NCBI GenBank assembly: GCA_033439295.1
Contig: JAVTLE010000015.1
Coordinates: 1,426,001-1,490,000 of the forward strand
Source of the DNA: Deuterostichococcus epilithicus
Taxonomy: Eukaryota > Chlorophyta > Trebouxiophyceae > Prasiolales > Stichococcaceae
Length of the DNA: 64,000 nucleotides
Direction: 5' to 3'
Below are positions 1 through 12,300 of the stretch, one piece after another. A model generated the notes under the pieces. The model made no database searches. It worked only from the letters and a program-made list of their open reading frames with translations, and was not told the origin of the DNA. How positions within the stretch are numbered: position 1 is the first letter of the stretch; every line of letters begins with the position of its first letter. The position numbers were made by a program, and so were the translations under genes.

Positions 1-1140
1 ACCCCGGATTAGCACTTAGCCCCAGCAGCAGCAACGAAAGGGTCTTGAGCATGCACAATTCGTCTGCGAGGCTGTGCACGTGCAATCGTGAGAGCATGAT
101 CCGCTTCACGCACGCAGGGTGCTACCTGGCATTCGGCAGTCCCGGGCGGGGTTGGGGCGTTGAGGGGCTGCTGGCCGGCCTCATGATTGGGCCGCTCGTC
201 CAGGTGCCCCAAAAACTCCTCGTCGCTTGCGCCTCTGTCCCTTGCACTCTGCTGCATGTTCTGTCTATGAGCTCTGTCGCATTGCGGTGCATCGGAGCCA
301 TTGGAAGAAGGGCCAAGCACCACGTCAAAACCCTTGCATGCCATGCGCAGACGGGTTTCTTTGGCGCAATCGTGGTGCGTCGCTGTGAACCCTGCAAAAG
401 CCCTGCATGATGCCGACCCTGCCTGATATGTGCATATGCCTGCGGCGGGCCGAATCGCTGCATACCCCAGGGAACGTCAGCGACCGCCTCCTGCGCAGGC
501 GCGGCTGAACTGGAAGAGCGAGGCCTTCACAGCCTGGAATCGCACGAGCTTGGGCCGGTAGCAGTCATGCAGTCCGCGCCTGTATACTACCTATCCAGAG
601 TAATTGCCGTTCACAACGAGCTCTTGTCTGATTCTTTATTTGAGGGACCTGGCCGTGTGACTGCGTGCTCCCAAGCTGGCCATCATGCCGCTACATTCAT
701 TCCAACGCCTTCCCCGGCGGCCTACGGACTACTTTGCTTGTGGAAGTTTTTTTGCTTATTTGTTTGAGTCCTGCTATCATCAACCACGGTTTGTAACATG
801 TTTGCATAGGCAAGCACCTAGACCTGCATGATTCGAATGTATTGGAAGATTAGCTCAGCTCGCGAATCTGGCTCGGACAGGGACACTGATGACGACACAT
901 GCATGTCTTCAATCATTGCAGATAGAGTTTCCGGGACACTAGCTAGCTTGTGAAGTAGCCTCTAAACACACGCTGAGATGCGAGACTGACTGTTTTATAA
1001 GCCGACCTATGCATATGGGCCCCCGTGAAGATTACGGCGCTCTGCGTGCGCAGGTAGATGTGTCTTGTCAGCGTCGCCCGAATAAAACGAGTCGAATAGC
1101 GTCGCGCCAAGATTCGAGGCCTCGGCATCACTGCCTGGTT
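1..1140. other. No gene recognised
   Basis: I see no exon with splice borders, no RNA gene and no recognisable protein family here. The open frames in this stretch overlap on both strands and show no family motif, as expected from GC-rich non-coding DNA. Base composition becomes less GC-rich from about 560 to 960. It probably holds the 3' flank of the minus-strand gene to the right and unannotated sequence to the left. Confidence 0.4.
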
Positions 1141-1215
1141 GTTTGCTCGACCCTGCAGCTGTTCAGCACGTCCTCCGCAGGTGAGCCAATGCAGGTGGGC
1201 AGCGTCCTGTGTGAC

Positions 1216-3902
1216 CTCCAGAAGCTCAGCGGCCGCTCGCTTGCCGGTGTCCGCGAGCGCTCGCAGCACGCGGCACAACTTGGGCGCGCGCGACACAGCC
1301 ACGCACAGCTCCGGGTTCTTTTGCACCTGCAGGAGGGGCAACGTGCAAGAGTTCTTGGTTGAGTACTCCGCGTGTCAACGTGCAAATGTTATTGTGTGGT
1401 TGATTGGTCCGCGTGTCAACGTGCAGGTGTTGTTGTACCCGCCGAGATCCGCGTATCAGCTGACAACTTTCCACACATGTCAAGGGCCGATATGGCGTCT
1501 ACCAGCAGCAGTCGTGTTTTGGCGACGTCACACGTGTGCTCACAAAATTGCAAGCCCACAAGTTGATGATGCAGCTGGTGTGGCTCACCTGGCGGCGCAT
1601 CAACAGCAAGACGGCATCGCGTACGGCGTCGCTGCCAACCGCCAGGTCCTCCAGCCACATCTCCACGGCCCTGTCATGCGTCTTATCCTGTATGGAGGAA
1701 GATGGACTGGCTGTCAAAAAATTACTAGATGTTTCATGAGTGCACACACAGCACAAGGTGCAGAAACATCCCGAAACAACGGTGCTGTTGGACCAAGGCC
1801 ACACAGCTTGCCTGCTGTGTGCCTGGTGCGACGAGCGCCGCGCTTGTGCGGTCTGCAGGCTGGGATGGGGCCTGCACCATGCATGCGCAAGTGGGTTCAG
1901 GCAATTGCTCAGTCAAATTGCAGACTTCAGACCACAACCAGGCGCCTGTGATGTCTGCAGAGCATGCACAGATTCGTACACACACCTGCGACAGCTCCGG
2001 CAGCTGACCTGCCAGAAATTGGGCAATGGCGTCACCTTGCGCGAGGCCGTCGCTAGACAGGGCGCGCCTGTAGTCAGCGGCGGCATCAGCCGAGAAGACG
2101 CCCCTGAGGTTGCCCATCATTGCTGTGCGCAACTAAGACAGCGAGTCCTGCAACACACACAGATGACCTTCTAATCAGGGACTCTTGGTCATCAGTGGCG
2201 GGCGACATATTTTGTGGTCATCACCAACAACCGAAAGTCCCTAAAAACGCGGAGACGAGCTTGCGGCTCTCGGTTGTTGGTGATGACCACACAGACCACA
2301 CACTGTAATCGCAGCTGACGCGCGGTGCGCACGACACGTGTGGGCATCACAGAGCTGACACCGAGAGTCTGGTTGGTCAAGAACAAGCAGCGTTCCAGCG
2401 AGGCAAGCAAGAACAGAATAAGCAATTTCAGAAAGACACCTCGAAGCGCTGTAGGAACTTCGGCGTGTAGTTGGGGTTTGTGGTCTGCGGCACCAGCTCG
2501 CCCAGCAGCGCAGCAGCGCTCTCCAGGTGGCTGAGGTCTGCCTGGAACGGGCCTAGCACATGCAGAGAACACCACGAGTCGTCGCTTGGAATGTGTGCAA
2601 GTCATGCTCGGATATGCACAGGTCAGGCAGGACCCGACCGCAATCCCCACAACCGCCGCAATCGGAAACAATCTGCTGGGAAGCTGTCTGATGTGGAGTG
2701 GAGTGAACCGCGCTCACCCGCATACGTGCAGATGACCTTCGCCCGGATATACGTCAGCGGATAATTCTCTGCCGCTCCAAGGCCGCGCTCTTGAAGGACG
2801 CTGCCGTTGTGCCGTGCAGCTCAATGTAGTGCATGACCTGCAAGGAGCCGGAATTGCCGTCGAAAACACAGCTTCGTGCAAGCATGCATGCTCTTGGCTG
2901 CTGAAGTGCTGGCTGTGCAATGCTCAGCCTCGGAACACAGGCCAGGAGGATGCTTGTACTGTCGACATGCTACTCGGGGATGAACCTGCACACGAAGCTG
3001 TTGCCGCGACTGGGCTGTGATTTGATGGATGTATTCCGATGGACGCGACCTATCCCCGTCCAAGAAGGCCCGCAGCCACGGGCCGCACGATGCCGCGGCA
3101 GCCGTTGCGCATCGCCAGCGCCACGCCCTCTATGATCGCCTGCTTGACGAAGCCGCGGCAGAGCGGGTCGGACTTGATCTCCAGGGACGCATGCTAGGTG
3201 ACTCTCTTCCCCAGTCCACGGTCCCAGTAGTGGCGTTTAATGGCATAGTCGCAGACTCCGCCAGAGGCCTGCATGACCTGCAACAGTGTGCATAAGAAGA
3301 CTGTGACATCTGCAGATCTCTGAAATGGAAAGGTCCACCTGTGCAATGTGGGCTAATCTTTCGTCGCAGCATCTCATGACCGATCTGCGGCCGAGGCCCA
3401 TCACCTGGAGGGCAGTTCCGGCAGTGATGCATGCACCGCCAAAAGTGCCTGGGAATGGCTGCTGCCGGTGCATCTGCCGCCCCATTGGCGAAGGCGGCTG
3501 CTCTGGACTGAACGAGATGCGCGGCATAATATGGACGGCGCCGTCTGCTGACGCCATGGCCTGTAGCCGTGTGTAGAGCTTCAGCGAGAAGCCCCGCTCA
3601 TCCTTCACTCCCAGCTGCTTGCCGTCCAGGCCTGTAACTATGGTGTCCAGCACAGCGCCGTGGCACGCAATAGCCTTGACGGATTCCGGCTGCGCTGTCT
3701 TCTCCAACTCGTGGATAGCAACCTCGTCGTCCAGAATGATGTCCCTGAGCTGCTGCGAAATGCGTGTGGCAGCAGCTCCAGTTGCGGCACGACATCCGTC
3801 AAGCTGCCCTCAGTCCCTAGCAGCGATGACACCCTGAAATCCTGATTCTCTGCATCGCCGGACACTTTCTGGCGCTTGCTGGGGCCCTGAGTCTGTGCTC
3901 AT
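1216..3902 (-). CDS. Multi-exon gene of unsure identity, last exons FANCD2-like
   Basis: Minus-strand exons with clean borders and matching phase are 2541-2440 (34 codons, begins ADLSHLESAAALLGEL), 2103-1986 (ends QFLAGQLPELSQ), 1687-1589 (33 codons, DKTHDRAVEMWLEDLAVGSD) and 1326-1216 (VQKNPELCVAVSRAPKLCRV). The last two join in phase 0. Coding sequence also lies at about 3800-3550 (contains VAIHELEKTAQPESVKAIA) and 3195-3065 (contains EIKSDPLCRGFVKQAIIEG), but I could not join these blocks. The 3' exons resemble the C-terminal region of FANCD2, where a short helix pair precedes a leucine-rich stretch ending in a His/Cys-containing motif. FANCD2 acts in interstrand crosslink repair. The span is too short for a full FANCD2, so it may be shortened, broken or something else. 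The start at 3902 is a guess. Confidence 0.3.
1367..1436. repeat. Short tandem duplication, about 41-base period
   Basis: The motif TCCGCGTGTCAACGTGCA occurs at 1367 and again at 1408, each followed by a diverged T/G-rich stretch. It lies in the intron-like interval between the coding exons at 1326-1216 and 1687-1589 of the minus-strand gene. Confidence 0.7.
2213..2291. repeat. Perfect 22-bp inverted repeat with 35-base loop
   Basis: Bases 2213-2234 (TGTGGTCATCACCAACAACC, then GA) are the exact reverse complement of 2270-2291. The loop is 2235-2269 and contains a smaller GC-rich hairpin. It sits in an intron of the minus-strand gene between exons 2541-2440 and 2103-1986. The arms are too long and exact to be chance. 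It could be a small non-autonomous transposon or an RNA hairpin. Confidence 0.85.
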
Positions 3903-4273
3903 CGCAAGGGCAACGAGTGACGTGATTGGCAATATCTGCCGCTGGAAACACTGACGCGGAGCGTTGAGTAAAAATGAAAGAATGCGCCGAATAGCAGAGA
4001 GCTGAGAGAACAGACGATGATGGGTGCACTGAATGTATACACAGCGCTGCACAGCGTTTCTTGGGTTTCTCGTTTCTGGCTAAAGACCTATCGTGCTTTG
4101 CATGCTGTGGCCGGCCAGTATCGCTCAGGTATGAGACAGAGACGACACTAGACTTGATTAGTTCTACCCACCTACAAAGTGTAACCCAGCCGCTCCACGC
4201 AGCCGCTCCATGCTGAACTCGATTTGGCTTTGTTTTGAACGCTGAGCGGGCGATCCCAATCCACCATTTGAAG

Positions 4274-6359
4274 ATGTTGTCACGCGCAAATTCCGGCAAA
4301 TCGACTCTGTATCGTAACGGGCGGACACATGATCTCAGGAATATCACCGGCGGACACTCTCGAACGCTCAACTCCCGGCGAAAGCAGCGACGCCGAGCCA
4401 CCTGCAACGCAAGCGGCCCAGAGCTGTCATGCGTCTGCTTCACGCTCATCATCGACGACATCGTTTTCCCAGACGGAAACACACTGATGGAGGTCCTGGG
4501 AGGCGGAGGTGAGCCGAGGTCATCATGTGGTGCAATGTCTCAAATGAAGCGCCGCCATGCAAATTCGATTCCTCTGCGCAGGCTCACAATCGCTGTTTGG
4601 CTACCAGCTGTACCACCAGCAGCGGACGCGCGTCGGACTTGCTGCAGGTATTGGCGCAACCGACTTTCCAATGGCTTGTCAGGTGAGAGTGAGGGCGCAT
4701 CTGCCCCATTGCGCGCCACACGAAGCGAGGGGTTCCACATCCACCTCCCAGCAGAGCTGCATCTGCGTCTGCATCTGCTCTGGCACTCAACTATGAGCTG
4801 CGACCAGGCTCATGCGGTCAAGGCTCGGGTCATGTGACAGGCAGGGCCCGCGGCAGCTGCAGCAGAACATATATACGAACGTCACTGCAAACACAAACAG
4901 CTTGCTGCTCGCTGCAGGCGTGGTTGGAGGCTCTGGACGTAGACACCTCGGGACTGCTGCGGTCCGAGCAGCATGCAACGCCGCGCGCATGGCAGATCCT
5001 CGAGGATGACGGCCGCCGCACCCAGGTCGGGTCTCGACAGTTCAAGCGTTGCATCTCGGATTTTTCCGCCACCGCATCTCACCGTGCTGTTGCCACCTGC
5101 GGCGGACCCACTGATGACTCAAGGCCGGATCCAGTGTTGCTGCGCTGGACAGGCGCATGGCGGCCGCCCTCGCCCTCGAGGTTGCTGAGCCCGCACGTGT
5201 TGCGCAGGCTAGGTGTGGCGCACGGAGTTCTCCATGGCGCAGCGCAGCGCCATCCTGCGGCCGCCGCTGCGCGCATTGCCGCCTCACTTCCGCCGGGCGA
5301 GCAGCTACCACTTGGGCGTACACCCCAACGACCCGCCGCTGCAGCTGCTGCGGGAGCTGCGGTCCATAGCGGACGGCCAGCCACGAGGTGCTTAGCAGAG
5401 GCGCTGCAGCGCATGCAGCAGCTGTTCGCTGCGCGACATACAGCGGTGCAACGCTCGAATCCTGCCTGCATTGTTGCGCATCAAGGGGACCACTGTACCT
5501 AGAGCTCCAGAGGCACAGGACAACCTGCACAGGGCGATTGGCATGCGGTGCTTTGGGGCACGCGAGCGCCATCCTGTGTGCTCCCAGGCATGCTGTCGGT
5601 GGAGCCGTTCTGTCACGCACACAGCCGTCCGGCGGCTGCCGACCTGCGGGTGCTGCTCGAGCTGTGCCACGTCTTCTCCCCCAATCTCGTGGAGGCGGAG
5701 AGCCTCGTGGGCCCCGGGTCGCCTGCCGAGGTGCACACGGAAGGCGGGCGTAGGAACTCTCTGCCTGGTGGACACGCCAGTTGCCTGCAAAGACAGCTGA
5801 CGCCAGATAATGCCTGTAGTGCATCGAGAAGACTTGGGCAGAGCATTCTGATGGCTCCGCTGCGGTGCTGCAGCTGGCGAACCGGCTGCACGACCTGGGG
5901 GCGCCCCTGGTGGCGCTGAGGTGTGGCGCCGATGGGGCGCTTGTCTCGCAGCGCGACGGCGGCGCCTGGCTGGTGCCAGCCGTCCCCGACATTAGCGTCG
6001 TCGACGTCACAGGTGAACCGCGACGCAAGGCCACTCAGGTCAACCGCGACGCAAGGCCACCTCGCACAAGTGTGGCGTCCACCTCACTTCCCATGACTTG
6101 ACCGATGGCGACCACACAGCATGGAGCTCACGCCTCTTGATCTGGTGTTGCAGGGTGCGGCAATGCCTTCTGCGGCGGGTTCCTGGCGGCTGCGCAGGCA
6201 GGCGAAAGTGTCGAGGCAGCGGGGCGGTGGGGCTGTGTAGCGGCCAGCTTTCTTGCAGAGTGTCAGGCTGTGCCAGCTCAGCGGGCGTCCACGCTAAGGC
6301 ATGCTGCGGAGCAGCGGCTGAGAACGCTGGAACCTATGGTGAAGCAGCAACTTCCGTAA
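4274..6359 (+). CDS. PfkB-family (Mak32-like) sugar-kinase-fold protein
   Basis: Seven exons join in phase: 4274-4508, 4582-4682, 4918-5025, 5213-5387, 5588-5730, 5844-6012 and 6154-6359, giving about 378 residues. The exon 6 start is the least certain, since 5873 would also keep phase. An Arg/Ser-rich leader of about 65 residues looks like an organelle-targeting or disordered N-terminus. The fold core then begins with [13 protein letters not shown] and [14 protein letters not shown], the usual PfkB opening. [12 protein letters not shown] and the terminal [11 protein letters not shown] correspond to the substrate and ATP/anion-hole regions. In active PfkB kinases that last motif is GAGD with a catalytic Asp. 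Here the Asp is Asn, as I recall for Mak32 proteins. It probably keeps the fold with weak or no kinase activity. The substrate is unknown. Confidence 0.75.
6011..6064. repeat. Tandem 26-base duplication at an exon-intron border
   Basis: AGGTGAACCGCGACGCAAGG is followed 26 bases later by AGGTCAACCGCGACGCAAGG. The first copy spans the donor site of exon 6 of the PfkB-like gene, and the second lies wholly in the intron. Confidence 0.8.
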
Positions 6360-6569
6360 ATGCTCACGAGAGAGGTTTGATGTCAGCAGACACAAAAGGA
6401 AACACGGCCACAACGCACGCATGGGTTGAACTGCATTTGGGAAATTGTGCCCACAAAAAGGCAAGGGGGGCTGTTGCGGCGCCATTAAGAGTGTATTTTC
6501 CCATGCAATAGTGGCTTGTGCGCCAGAAGCGCTTTGCAACATGCATAGGTCGGCTCGTGAGAGCACAGC

Positions 6570-9345
6570 ATGTCTTCTCTCGTTGCCCGCGTTCACAAGG
6601 CGTCCGTCCCCTTCGAAGAGTGAGCCGACATGCTTCCGGAAAACACTCCTCGCCGTGTTGAATCGTTATGCGTGGACGATCGCTGTGAGGAGCCTCTGAT
6701 GTAGCGAGCGATTTGTACTAGTGTTTCACGCGTTGTGGGTGACCCTGATCATCCTTGCATGCGTTTGCAGGAAGCTGGACGCCGCGTGCCTGGCGGCTGA
6801 GCTGCTTGTAGATGGGGCTGTGGAGGATGCGCAGCTGCTGACCACGCTGCCGGACGCGCTGCAAGCACAGAATGGTCTGGGAGATCGACAGGACGGCACT
6901 GATGCAGACAAGCAGTACGACGTGCCGCACCTGCCGCCGCGCATCCGTGCACGTTACCTGGAGCTGCTGCTCGAGTGGGCAATCTCGACGCTCGTGAAGG
7001 GCAGCGATACCAAGGGAGGCTTGCCGCATGGCGGCAAGGGCGGCACGCCGCATGGCGGCAAGGGCGGCACTAAGGGCGGCGGCGGTAAGCGGACTCGCCA
7101 TGCCGGCGACGGCGCAACTGAGGGCGGCGGCGCAGACACCGCGGCCGGCGCCGGGTCGCAACAGCTGCCGCCGCACCACGATGCGCGCCTGTGGCGGCTG
7201 CTGCGGCAGCTGCTGGCGACGCGGACGCCCACGGCCGCCGTGGCGCTGTCAGAGGGGCTGCTGCCGGCCATGACGGCCGCGTGCGACAGCCTGCCAGCTG
7301 ACGCCGCGGGTGGGTGCCAGCTTGATCTGTAGATCGCAGCGGCGAAGCCGCCCTACCCCTCGCAATCTAGCTCCGGAGTCAGTTACTCGGGACTGAGGTT
7401 GCCGTGTCTTTTCATGGTGTTGTTTAGTGGCGCCTGATAGCTGGAATGTCACCCGTGCTATGCGTTTCCAATCCCCAGGCGACATTGGGCCGCTGCTGGT
7501 GGATGTTCTGCGGCTGCTCATGACCGAGTACCGCGCTGCATTCCGCCCCGGCCTGGAGCACACCGCCTCGTTCGTGGCGGCGCTGCTGCCGGAGCAGCGG
7601 CGGGTGCGGCGCGGCGCCGCCTGGGCGGAGCTTACCTGCCAGGCCCTGCGGCTGCTCAGGGTGAGCTGCCTGGGTGGCGGGCTCCCGATGGGTCCTGCAT
7701 CCGATGTGGACAGGCCCCAACAGTGCAGTGCGGCGCTGCAATCAGCCATCTCCCGCAAGTGTCTGACAGTCAGTCTGTGAGGTGATACGGGTTCGAGTCA
7801 TCAGCACAGGGCAATGCTGCAATGCCCTTCAATTGCAGCCCGATCTTGGTTTGAGAAACAGGACCATGACTGGCTCTGGCTCTGGCGCTGTACAGGGCGT
7901 CGCATCGGCGCACCCGACCCAGAAAAAGGTCTTCGGCGCCGTGGCGGGCGAGAAGCTGCTGCTGCCGCTGGTGCGAGGCGCATTCCCCTCTGGCGGGCCG
8001 GGCGCAGCGAAGATGGCTCAGGCGGAGGAGGCGCAGGGTGTCTTGCGTGCGGCGCTCTTCAGCAGCTCTCAGATGCCAGGCGGGTGTTATTCTCACATGC
8101 AGATCTCGTGGACATCACGATTGTTGTGATGTCACCCTGCTGATGGCGGCGCTGATGCAGCTGTTGCAGGTTGTGATGCCGCAACCTTGGCTGCTCGTCC
8201 TGCAGGTCTCAGCGGTGCTGCAGCGACACTTTGCGAAGCGGCTTTGGCGGCAGGCGCCGACGGCGCGGCCGCAGCGGGAGCGGCCAAGGCAGATGGTGCG
8301 CCGCTGCCGGCGGCGGGCAAGACCGCCGGCGACAAGGGCAGCGGCGGCAAAGACTTCGCGCCGAAGCACTACCAGCGGACGCTGTTCGCCGCGCTGGCGG
8401 AGCCGCTGGCGGCGCTGGGGCTGGCGTCAGGAGCGGCGCAGAACAGCCAGGCGGCCCTTCTGCGGGCGCTGCCGTGGATGCTGTCGACGTACTGCGCGGC
8501 TTTAAGGACCTTCCACCGGCAGGCTGCAGCCCCAGGTGAGGGACGGAGCCCTGCTTCTGCGACTGCGCCGCAAGTTATCAGACACATGACAGTGGCTGTG
8601 TCAAGAAAGTGTGCGGCGCCGAATGCATGCGGCTGCGTTTTGATGAAAGCTCTGAAATGGGGCACGACCTTGTACACATTTTATTTTGCAGCGGAGGATG
8701 CGGCGGGCGCCGCTCCGCTAGCGCTGCAGAAGCTGCCGCCTGCGGCAGACTTCCAGTTCTTTGCCGCCCTGGCGGCGCCGCTGCTGGCGGCGCTGCAGGC
8801 GCCAGCTGCTGCCGAGGCAGCGGCCGGCGCGGCGGCTGATGCAGCAGAGCACAGCAAGCGCAAGCGCAGGCGCACCGCGGACGGCGCTGTGCTGCAGCCG
8901 GCGTCCGGCGGCGGCAGAATGTGGGCGAGCCTTGCCAGGTCAGCATGTGGCCGGAGCCCCTGTTTCCTCCTCCTCTGCATCTTAGGCTGGCTGCAGCATG
9001 TCAAGGGTCGCCAGAGGGATCAGTGGGCCTCTGGCATTCGGTGCCGGCTCACTCGCGCTTGCAGGAGATGCTTCATCTGCCTGTTGCCTCGTCTCGTCTC
9101 TGATAAGATGCAAGCACTGTCGCAGGGGCGCGGCTGGGCTGCTGCAGCATGTGCGGGCCGGCAGGATTTACCGCCCCACGGCGGACGCGAGCGGCGGACA
9201 CCGCGCGCTGCTGGCCCGCCTGGCGCTGGCGGCGATCGAGCATCGGGCAGCCACGGCGGCAAGTGAGTCTGAACTTCAGGCCGACTCACGGTTGTGATGC
9301 TGTTCCGCTGTGCGCGTGGGCAGCGGAGGACCACCGACAGCCCGC

Positions 9346-9376
<31 letters not shown>

Positions 9377-12300
9377 ACAGCTGCAGGCTGGGCCATACGC
9401 AGGCACGCCTCATGGAAATAGAGGACCGTGTAGATGGCTCTGTCGAATTTGCTCAGCCCGCGCATGCCCCTGATGCACCCGGACGCCGACCTGTAGGCGC
9501 GGCGGAGGATGCGGCGGCTGCGGCGGAGCTGCTGGGGGCGGTACTGGCCCTGGAGCACCGTGCTCTGCAGCCCCACCTGGATCGCGTGTGGCCCCTCGTC
9601 TGGGCAGCCGCCGCCGGCACGCCTGCAGGTGAGCTTTTGCAATGCGAGGACCTGACGTCACTTGGCCCCTGAGTGGTCTGCCGCCGCTGTGCCGCAGTGT
9701 TGCGAGGGCGGCGTCTTGGCCGTCAAACAGCGGGAAGATAGGGCCTGGCAGCTGGTGCTGGCATTGCACCCACAACAGTGTGCTGCACTGCTGCGGCGCG
9801 CCGAGCATGTGCACTTGCATGTAAGAGTGTCCATGGCGCCACAATGCGCGGGGCTGAGACAGCGATTACCCCTGCACAGGCGGCGGCCCGTCGGCGCAGC
9901 TGGCCGCCCAGCTGGTGGGCGCCTTTGCGGAGCTGCGGCAGGTGCAGGCGCTGCTGCAGTCGCTGCAGGCTGCGGTGCAGGCGGCGAACGCGGCGGCGCC
10001 TGCTTCCCTGGTCATATGCGCGCCCGGGTTCCTGTCGGCCCTTGCACAGGTGGGGTTCTGCAGCATCCACCTCCCTTGTGTCCATGCAGCGGCTGCCGCA
10101 AACGACTGGGTTATCTGCTGCGAGTTTCACTGTGTCACCTCGCACGGTTCAAACAATGCCTGCATCTGACAGCAGTGCGACAACAATGCCTGCATCTGAC
10201 AGCAGTGCACTGTGGCGACAGATAGTGGAAAACATGCCAGCCGGCCAGGCCGCGGGAATGGTGCAGTTCGTTGCAGACGGCCTGCCAGCGGTTGTGGACG
10301 GCAGTCCCCAGGTCGCAGCACCGCTTGGCGAGGTGCGCTTTTGTTTCCTGCGGCTTGACACAGACAGGGTCCATTCGGCAGCAGTCGCCTGCAAATGCTA
10401 CCGCTGCACCTTCCATGCCGCTGCCGCAGCTTGCTGGGGTGTGCGTCCGAAAGAGTTCGCAGTTCACACGGCAGCGCCCTAATGGCTTGGTCTTCTCCAT
10501 GGCAGGTGTATGTGTGCTGCCTGGCAGCGGTGCAGCTGGACAGCAGTATAGCCCCGGCGGTGGCAAAGGTGGCAGACGGTCTCATCCGGCGGGCGCTGGG
10601 GCCGCCGATGTCGCAGCTGCTGCAGGTGGCGCTGCTGACGCGGGAGGCGCCGCCGCCGCCATCGCTGGCCCTGCTGCTGCGCCTCTACTCCGCGGCACAC
10701 GGGTGCGCACGAGTGCATGTGCCGCGCATCCTAACCGAGGTGTCGCCACGCTGCTCTCTGGCAGGCCCCCAGTCTTTGCATTGGCCAGCGATCTGTGCCT
10801 GCGCACTTGTTGGCAGGTCAATTGCCTGCAGCGTCATCTGGAAGGTCCAGGGTGACACTGGAGCGTGCTGGCTGCAGGGTGCATGCCCGCTGTGCGGCGC
10901 TTCGGCCGGACCTGGTGCCGCTGGCCAGCCACGCCTCAACAGGGTCAGCCGGCTACTTTGATGCACTGGTGCGCAGCAACACAGCCTGACACACACCATC
11001 TGGTTGGATCGACTCACTTGCCCATCATCATTCCGGCACTGCAGCAAGGGCTCAATCCTCTGGTGGGTCTCGTAAAGCTGCGCTGTACTGTCATATCAGG
11101 AGTCGAGAAGGTGTTGGGCAGGTGGTCCGGCAAGGGACCGTCCTGCACAGCATTGAAGATGGTGCACTGGCGCTGAAATTGCTGATTCACTGGTGAAACA
11201 CTGTGCGGCAGGACTACTGGCAAGTTGCCAGAAACTGAAACATCTGCTGCAGCTCGGCCTCTGCCAGCATGCCAGTAGTCCCGTACTGCTGTTTCATCGT
11301 CGAAACCGTGTGCTTCATTGCTGAAATATCTCCTGGCTACTGCATGAACGAGCACAAGGGTCTCTGCCAGCACGCCAGTAGTCCTGGACGCAGTGTTTCA
11401 CCGCGGAAACAGTGACATGCGAGGTTTCACCGCCGGAACACTGTGCTGCAGGACTACTGGCACGATTGGGGTCTGCCACCGTGTGTGATCGAATAGAGCG
11501 ACGTCCTTAATGCCTTGTTGCGCCGTCTGCGCCAGGAGACTGGCGAGGAGAGCCTTACTATGGTGCAGCTGCTGTCCGCTGCTGCGTGCACGGGGTCGTC
11601 GGCGCACGCACCCTTCGTGTATGCGGCCGCCGAGTGCGCAGCGCAGCGGTTGGGGGTGCTGCGTGAGCGTGCCGTGCGCCTGCGCTTCAGTTGCCCGCTC
11701 GTCACGGACGGCGCCGGCGTGGGCGCGGACGGCGACGGCAGTGACAGCGATGAGCAAGGGTGCGCTTCATGACCCACTCTCTGCACCGAAGGCCCGCTCT
11801 ACAGACGCACTGAGCCCTGCCAGCCTCGCCCGCCGTGTCATCAGGCTGTGACGTCAAGGTGCCTGCCCGCTCTTGTGCGGAGACGGCCTGAGCCGCGCCG
11901 GCTGCAAAGGCTGCCCAATGGCGAATTTGAACAGACCGAAGGTTGCAGGACCACCGAAAACCTATCCAAGTGCAACTGCAAACTATGCTGCAGGGACACC
12001 GAGATGGCGCTGCAGGCGTGTGAGGCCGAGTCCGCCGCGCTATGCGGCTGGCTGCTGTCACACGCGCCGCCGCCGGAGCGCCTGGCTGCAGCCGCCGCCG
12101 CGCCCGCCTGGCCCGGCGTCGTCAGCGACCTGACGGCGGCGCAGCTGCCGGCCGCGCTGTGGCCGTGCCTCGTCCAGGCGGCGGCGCTTGTCGACCACGA
12201 CTCGGCAGCTGCGGCCGGCCTGAGTCGGTGCCTCCAGGTGCCTACTGAGCCCAATTGCCGGCACACACGCGAGGCCCCGCATGCACAGGGTGCTGCATGG

